Positions 59,474 through 64,000 of a stretch of DNA of 64,000 nt are shown here, piece after piece. How positions within the stretch are numbered: position 1 is the stretch's first letter; each line of letters begins with the position of its first letter. The position numbers and the translations under genes were made by a program. The notes beneath the pieces were generated by a model. It was given only the letters and a program-made list of their open reading frames with translations. It searched no databases and was not told the origin of the DNA. This DNA comes from SZUA-117 sp964630795 (lineage in GTDB: Bacteria > Pseudomonadota > Gammaproteobacteria > Steroidobacterales > Woeseiaceae), in contig CAZVWF010000001.1 of NCBI GenBank assembly GCA_964630795.1, forward strand, positions 1 through 64,000, in the 5' to 3' direction.

Positions 59474-60097
59474 CTAAACCAGTATATTTTTAACCCGTTC
59501 CGCGAGGGCGGGATTGCTGGCCCGCGAATTCCGGCTCTCGCCCTCGATGATGGCCTGGAGATCCTCGACCGCCTGGTCGAGGTCGTCGTTGATGATGACG
59601 TGGTCAAATTCGTGCCAGTGGGACATGTCACCCAGGGCGTCCCGCAGCCGACGTTCGATCACCTCGTCGGAATCCGTCTTTCGCCCGCGCAGCCGTCGTT
59701 CCAGTTCCGGGCGGGATGGCGGCAGGATGAAGACAGTCACGCAACCAGGCATCGAGGCCCGCACCTGTTCTGCACCCTGCCAGTCGATTTCCAGCAGGAC
59801 ATGATTGCCCCTGTCAATGTGTTCCTCAACCTGGGACCGGCTCGTGCCATAGTGGTTGTCGAACACGATCGCCGATTCGAGCAACTCGCCCTGTTCCTTT
59901 AGCGCATTGAAGGCGTCCTTATCGACGAAGAAATAATCGCGGCCGTGTTCTTCGGTCGATCGCTGTTTGCGCGTCGTGTACGAGATTGAAAACGTCAAGG
60001 AAGGGTTCTTCTCGATCAGTTTCTTGACGAGCGTCGTCTTGCCGGCACCCGATGGTGCCGCGATGACGAAAAGCGAGGCGTTAGCGGTCACGGACAT
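59474..60097 (-). CDS. gmk: Guanylate kinase
   Basis: The 207-residue kinase phosphorylates GMP to GDP. P-loop APSGAGKTTLVKKL is at about residues 14-27, followed by SYTTRKQRSTEEHGRDYFFV (GMP binding), VLLEIDWQGAEQVR, and the lid RLRGRKTDSDEVIERRL. The ATG overlaps the yicC stop as TAATG, so the two are coupled. Confidence 0.96.
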   Translation of the reverse strand: MSVTANASLFVIAAPSGAGKTTLVKKLIEKNPSLTFSISYTTRKQRSTEEHGRDYFFVDKDAFNALKEQGELLESAIVFDNHYGTSRSQVEEHIDRGNHVLLEIDWQGAEQVRASMPGCVTVFILPPSRPELERRLRGRKTDSDEVIERRLRDALGDMSHWHEFDHVIINDDLDQAVEDLQAIIEGESRNSRASNPALAERVKNILV

Positions 60098-60963
60098 TAC
60101 TCGACGTTCTGGATTTGTTCCCGCATTTGCTCGATCAGCACCTTCAGGTCGACTGCTGCCTTTGTGGTGTCCGAGTCCGCCGATTTCGAGCCCAGCGTGT
60201 TCGCCTCCCGATTGAGCTCCTGCATCAGGAAGTCGAGTCGGCGACCGACCGGTTCGTCGCCGGCCAGCGCAGCGCGAACCTCGCTGACATGACTATCCAG
60301 GCGGTCGAGTTCCTCGTCGACGTCGAGTTTCTGGGCAATCAGCGCCAGCTCGGTCTCAAGCCGTGCCGGATCTGCGTCGATATCGAGCTTGTCGATTCGC
60401 TCCTTTTGCCTGGCGTGAACCGCATCGAGAACTGCGGGCATTCGCTCCCGGACAGTGGCGGCGATCGACAGGATCTCGGCAAGACGGGCTTCAATCATTC
60501 CGGCGATGCGGCCGCCTTCGCTGGCACGCATATCGACCATGGCCTGCAATGCCTTTTCCATCAGCGCCAGCGATTCCGCAAACAAGGGTTCCGTATCGAC
60601 CTCCGGTTCGGCGACAACGCCCGGCCAACGCAGGACATCGACCGGGTCCAGGGGTTGCGAGTCGGGCAGGAGTTTTGAAATCTCTCCAGCACGCGCTGCG
60701 ATTTGTGCAACGAGTTCCTCGTTGAGGTTCAGCTCTTCCTTGTTACTGCCGCCGCGCTTCAGGTAGATGGAACACTCGACCTTGCCGCGCTTCAGCGATG
60801 CTCCGATGCGGTTGCGCAGATCGAGCTCTTTTGCTCGCAGCTCCTCCGGCAGACGAAACTGGACGTCGAGATAACGGTGGTTCACCGCGCGCATCTCGCA
60901 AGTCATCGTGCCGAAGGCCGTTTCGGCGGTCTCACGGGCAAAGCCCGTCATACTGTTCAACAT
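60097..60963 (-). CDS. YicC family endoribonuclease
   Basis: The 288-residue protein begins MLNSMTGFARE, the family signature, and contains EMRAVNHRYLDVQFRLPEELR, and the C-terminal RLDFLMQELNREANTLGSKSAD. YicC proteins have been shown to cleave RNA. Upstream of gmk, with a TAATG overlap. It is divergent from the PP2C gene; the 188 bases between include a T8 run near 61075 but no clear hairpin. Confidence 0.93.
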   Translation of the reverse strand: MLNSMTGFARETAETAFGTMTCEMRAVNHRYLDVQFRLPEELRAKELDLRNRIGASLKRGKVECSIYLKRGGSNKEELNLNEELVAQIAARAGEISKLLPDSQPLDPVDVLRWPGVVAEPEVDTEPLFAESLALMEKALQAMVDMRASEGGRIAGMIEARLAEILSIAATVRERMPAVLDAVHARQKERIDKLDIDADPARLETELALIAQKLDVDEELDRLDSHVSEVRAALAGDEPVGRRLDFLMQELNREANTLGSKSADSDTTKAAVDLKVLIEQMREQIQNVE

Positions 60964-61151
60964 GAAAAATCCCGGGACATACGCAATTTCTGGTGTTCCA
61001 TCACAGTCCGGACACGACGGTCCCGCAATAATGGAGCCGCAAAACTACAGGCGGTATCGTTGCAGCGTATCTGTGGTTTTTTTTATTCAGGCTTTTATTT
61101 TAAGCTGACTGGCTGACTCGGGCCAGCAAATTAAGGTCAATCGTCCCGGTA

Positions 61152-61898
61152 ATGAAAATCGAATACACAAAAGTGTCTGCGCTGGGCGATCGGCAGGACA
61201 ACCAGGACCGGGCCGCGGTCATTGTTTCGGAGCATGCCGCGATCATGCTCGTTTTCGATGGTATGGGTGGTCATGCAGACGGCGCCATCGCTGCGGAAGT
61301 CGGGATGAAGACGGTCCAGAACCTGTTTACTTCTGCCAGTCTGCCGCTCCTGGATCCCCAGGGCTTTCTCTATATGGCGTTGTCCCAGGCGCATGATGAA
61401 GTGGTGAAGCTGGGTCAGGACCACGAAGTGGACCTCAGGCCCCGGGCGACCTGCGCGGTTTGCCTCGTCCAGGAAACCGGCAGTTGGTGGGCGCATATTG
61501 GCGATAGTCGCATTTACCTGATGCGGAAGGGTCGTGTCGTTACCCGGTCCCGGGACCACAGTCACGTCGAGGTACTGATCCAGGAAGGGGCCATTACCGA
61601 AGAGGAAGCGCTGATTCATCCGATGCGGAATTTTGTCGAGTGCTGCATCGGCGGCGATGCACCGGTACCGGACATGAGCATCACCCGGAAAATGCCTTTG
61701 AACGACGGCGACGTGCTGCTCGCATGTTCAGACGGATTATGGTCGGGGATGAGCAACTCGGAAATCGCCAGGATCTCCGCGCGTACATCCACGGGCCTTG
61801 CGGAAAATCTCAAGTCGCTGAGCATGAAGGCGCTGGCGGTGAATGCGCCTTACAGCGATAACACGACCGGTATCGCGCTGCTCTGGCTCGAGGACTGA
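61152..61898 (+). CDS. PP2C-family serine/threonine protein phosphatase
   Basis: The 248-residue metal-dependent phosphatase has the PP2C motifs in order: GDRQDNQDRAAV (about 12-23), LVFDGMGGHADG (38-49), WAHIGDSRIYL, LLACSDGLW, and SDNTTGIAL near the end, so all four metal-binding aspartates appear present. No partner Hanks-type kinase gene is adjacent. The target is unknown. It starts 12 bases after a small GG-rich stretch and precedes rph on the same strand. Confidence 0.9.
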   Translation: MKIEYTKVSALGDRQDNQDRAAVIVSEHAAIMLVFDGMGGHADGAIAAEVGMKTVQNLFTSASLPLLDPQGFLYMALSQAHDEVVKLGQDHEVDLRPRATCAVCLVQETGSWWAHIGDSRIYLMRKGRVVTRSRDHSHVEVLIQEGAITEEEALIHPMRNFVECCIGGDAPVPDMSITRKMPLNDGDVLLACSDGLWSGMSNSEIARISARTSTGLAENLKSLSMKALAVNAPYSDNTTGIALLWLED

Positions 61899-61992
61899 TT
61901 GTCCATCCGAATTCGCAGTCGGCACGAAAATCTCCCCAATTCGATCGCGCAATAGCGGTTACACTTCGACCTGATTGGCAGGAGAAGACTTC

Positions 61993-62715
61993 ATGAGACC
62001 CAGTGGTCGCGCAGCGGATGAATTACGGCCGGTGCAATTCATCGTCGATTACACCAAGCATGCAGCCGGCAGCGTGCTGGCGGCGTTCGGTGACACCCGG
62101 GTGCTTTGCACCGCGAGCGTGGAAAACCGTGTGCCGCCATGGCTACGTGGTGGTGGCACAGGCTGGGTGACCGGTGAGTACGGCATGTTGCCTGGCTCGA
62201 CGCATACGCGCTCGGGTCGCGAGGCAGCACGTGGCAAGCAGTCCGGAAGAACCCAGGAAATTCAGCGGCTCATCGGTCGGTCGCTGCGTGCGGCGAGCGA
62301 CCTGTCTGCGTTGGGCGAACGAACCGTAACGCTGGACTGCGATGTGCTGCAGGCGGATGGCGGAACGAGAACTGCCGCAATCAGCGGCGCCTTTGTTGCC
62401 TTTCGGGTGGCGATGAATCGGTTGTGCAGCGACGGAAATCTGAAAAAGAACCCGGTGCACGGTCGGATCGCGGCGGTGTCTGTGGGTATTTTCGAAGGCA
62501 CGCCTGTACTTGACCTGGACTACGACGAAGACTCGCAGGCGGAGACCGACATGAACATCGTCATGAACGACGCGGGAAAATTTATCGAAGTGCAGGGCAC
62601 CGCGGAAGGCCATGCATTCGACCGAAAAGAATTCGATGCATTACTGGCGCTTGCGACGAAAGGAATCGACGAGATTGTCGAAGCTCAGCTAAAGGCCATC
62701 GATTCGGCGCGCTGA
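61993..62715 (+). CDS. rph: Ribonuclease PH
   Basis: Rph trims tRNA 3' ends by phosphorolysis. The ATG at 61993 (MRPSGRAADELRPV) has AGGAGA 7 bases upstream; 240 residues against 238 in E. coli. Seen are VLCTASVE, GWVTGEYGMLPGSTHTR, the QEIQRLIGRSLRA segment with conserved Arg, TLDCDVLQADGGTRTAAI, and LDLDYDEDSQAETDMNIVM. rdgB follows after 6 bases. Confidence 0.96.
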   Translation: MRPSGRAADELRPVQFIVDYTKHAAGSVLAAFGDTRVLCTASVENRVPPWLRGGGTGWVTGEYGMLPGSTHTRSGREAARGKQSGRTQEIQRLIGRSLRAASDLSALGERTVTLDCDVLQADGGTRTAAISGAFVAFRVAMNRLCSDGNLKKNPVHGRIAAVSVGIFEGTPVLDLDYDEDSQAETDMNIVMNDAGKFIEVQGTAEGHAFDRKEFDALLALATKGIDEIVEAQLKAIDSAR

Positions 62716-62721
62716 GCTGCC

Positions 62722-63327
62722 GTGAACAGGATCGTACTGGCGTCCGGCAACGCGGGAAAAATCCGGGAGATTGCCGACATCTTCTCGGAGCTCGAGATCG
62801 ACATCGTCTCCCAGGCCTCATTAGGCGTCGAGTCTCCCGAAGAAACCGAGGATACGTTTACGGGCAATGCGCTCTTAAAAGCGCGTTTTGCCGCTCTGCG
62901 GTCAGGACTGCCTGCGATGGCAGACGACTCCGGTATATCAGTCGACGCACTGGGAGGCAGACCCGGTGTGCGTTCTGCACGCTATGCGGGCGACGACGCG
63001 ACCGATGAGGAAAACCTCGACCTGTTGTTGCAGGAACTCGCGGATGTGCCGGATGATGAACGCGGTGCCGGCTTTCATTGTGCAGCCGTCCTGGTGTGGC
63101 CCGACGAGGCGCATGAGGACATTGTTGTCGAGGCGGTGTGGCGCGGCCAGATTCTCCATGAGCGGCGCGGCGGCGGCGGGTTTGGCTACGACCCGGTTTT
63201 CCTGGATCCCGGTCAACAGAAGACTGGCGCCGAGTTGACGCGCGAGGAAAAGAACCGCATCAGTCACAGGGGGAAGGCGTTTCGCACTTTGCGTGACCAG
63301 GTGCGGGAACTCGCCCGAACCGGGTGA
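62722..63327 (+). CDS. rdgB: dITP/XTP pyrophosphatase (RdgB/HAM1 type)
   Basis: The 201-residue enzyme removes deaminated purine nucleotides (ITP, XTP). It begins at a GTG (62722): NRIVLASGNAGKIREI, then ESPEETEDTFTGNALLKARFAA, MADDSGISVDALGG, GVRSARYAG, GFGYDPVFLDP and the C-terminal KNRISHRGKAF. No clear ribosome-binding site; coupling to rph is likely. Its stop overlaps the hemW ATG (TGATG). Confidence 0.95.
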   Translation: MNRIVLASGNAGKIREIADIFSELEIDIVSQASLGVESPEETEDTFTGNALLKARFAALRSGLPAMADDSGISVDALGGRPGVRSARYAGDDATDEENLDLLLQELADVPDDERGAGFHCAAVLVWPDEAHEDIVVEAVWRGQILHERRGGGGFGYDPVFLDPGQQKTGAELTREEKNRISHRGKAFRTLRDQVRELARTG

Positions 63328-64000
63328 TGGCCGCCGGTTTTCCACCCCTCTCCCTGTATCTGCATCTTCCGTGGTGCGTTCGAAAGTGTCCGTACTGTGA
63401 CTTCAATTCCCATCGTGCCGGCGATAGCGCACAGAAAGATCGTTACGTCGCTGCACTGATAGCAGACATCGACCAGGAAGCCTTGCGGGCGGGGCGTCGA
63501 TCGATCGAAACGGTTTTTCTTGGTGGCGGTACGCCCAGCTTTTTCAGCCCGGAAGAAATTGACCGGATCATCAGTGCGTGCAGAGACAGGCTCTCGCTGG
63601 CCTCCGACTGCGAGATCACGATGGAAACCAATCCGGGCACGGTGGAGCATGGCAATCTCGCGATGTACCGCCAGGCTGGGGTGACACGACTTTCCATCGG
63701 TGCGCAGAGTTTCAACGCGGAGATGTTGAATGTCCTCGGCCGTATTCACGGCGCGGAGGAAATAAAGAAGACCTGCGAAGAGGCGGACAAGGCCGGCTTC
63801 GACAGCATCAACGTTGACCTGATGTTTGCGCTGCCCGGCCAGGATCTCGCCAAAGCGACAGCCGACATTGAATCATTGCTCGAACTCTCTCCGTCACACA
63901 TCTCCTGGTACCAGCTAACGCTGGAGCCCAACACGGTTTTCCACCGCAGACCGCCGCCGGACATGCCCGATGAAGATCTTGCGTGGGATATCCAGGAAAC
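63327..64000 (+). CDS. hemW: Radical SAM heme chaperone HemW (3' end beyond window)
   Basis: The ATG at 63327 overlaps the rdgB stop (TGATG); a GTG in the same frame lies one codon earlier. 224 codons are seen without a stop before the window ends. SLYLHLPWCVRKCPYCDFNSH carries the radical SAM cluster motif C-x3-C-x2-C (Cys17, Cys21, Cys24), followed by ETVFLGGGTPSFFSP, TMETNPGTVE, RLSIGAQSFNAEML and NVDLMFALPGQ. HemW delivers heme to membrane acceptors; older annotation calls it coproporphyrinogen oxidase-like. The order rph-rdgB-hemW is common in gammaproteobacteria. Confidence 0.94.
   Translation, partial: MAAGFPPLSLYLHLPWCVRKCPYCDFNSHRAGDSAQKDRYVAALIADIDQEALRAGRRSIETVFLGGGTPSFFSPEEIDRIISACRDRLSLASDCEITMETNPGTVEHGNLAMYRQAGVTRLSIGAQSFNAEMLNVLGRIHGAEEIKKTCEEADKAGFDSINVDLMFALPGQDLAKATADIESLLELSPSHISWYQLTLEPNTVFHRRPPPDMPDEDLAWDIQE

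Noticed and set aside
61070..61090. T8 run between yicC and the PP2C gene as a terminator
   Set aside because: No stable hairpin directly precedes it; probably part of a promoter region.

Overview
This window is the replication-origin neighbourhood of a gammaproteobacterial chromosome (GC-rich by eye, high GC at third codon positions). It carries the conserved origin order rpmH < oriC-side dnaA > dnaN > recF > gyrB, flanked by mnmG, mnmE, yidC and rnpA on one side and plsC, gmhB, glyS and glyQ on the other, as in Pseudomonas and relatives. A glnA-ntrB-ntrC block with enhancer-type nitrogen control, secB-yibN-envC-ctpA-yibQ, tatABC, trkAH and spoT-rpoZ-gmk-yicC all point to the same class. The abundance of secreted and sodium-coupled systems and a TRAP transporter suggest a free-living, possibly marine, heterotroph. 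A closer placement (for example near Woeseiales) is only a guess.

Layout: 1-2.5 kb, a partial secreted protein and mnmG (minus). 2.6-6.0 kb, an exported S33 peptidase with a NatAB-like ABC transporter (plus), wedged between mnmG and mnmE. 6.0-9.6 kb, mnmE, yidC, rnpA, rpmH (minus). 9.9-16.2 kb, dnaA, an AT-rich oriC with three perfect DnaA boxes, dnaN, recF (with two parS-like palindromes inside it) and gyrB. 16.3-20.6 kb, plsC, gmhB, glyS, glyQ (minus, overlapping). 20.6-25.6 kb, glnA behind a sigma-54 promoter with two strong NtrC sites, then a DUF4124 protein, ntrB and ntrC. 25.65-25.94 kb holds a decayed alanine racemase fragment. 26-33 kb, a class 1B-like pyrD, trmL, gpsA, secB, yibN, and the divergent envC, ctpA, yibQ cluster. 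33-37.4 kb, a secreted seven-module Kazal-like protein, an AbgT transporter and a sodium:solute symporter. 37.4-39.5 kb, tatCBA and dtd. 39.5-40 kb, a gene-free, structured and then AT-rich stretch. 40-44.1 kb, a TRAP transporter (Tat-type lipoprotein receptor, permeases) with an unrecognised methyltransferase-like gene. 44.1-49.2 kb, trkH, trkA and uvrD. 49.5-54.3 kb, cyoE, a SURF1 protein, bioC, comF, ubiA. 54.4-61 kb, recG, a RidA protein, spoT, rpoZ, gmk, yicC (minus). 61.1-64 kb, a PP2C phosphatase, rph, rdgB and a hemW cut by the window edge (plus).

Most genes are housekeeping. No CRISPR array, insertion sequence, prophage, rRNA or tRNA gene was recognised. The most distinctive items are the origin architecture (DnaA boxes plus parS inside recF, TTG starts for dnaA and recF), the textbook but heterologous NtrC/sigma-54 control region of glnA, the ntrB gene lacking a usable conventional start codon, the seven identical-length Kazal-like modules, the racemase relic, and two gene-free gaps that end in strong terminators and could encode small RNAs. 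Nothing in the window looks like a new defence or mobile system.
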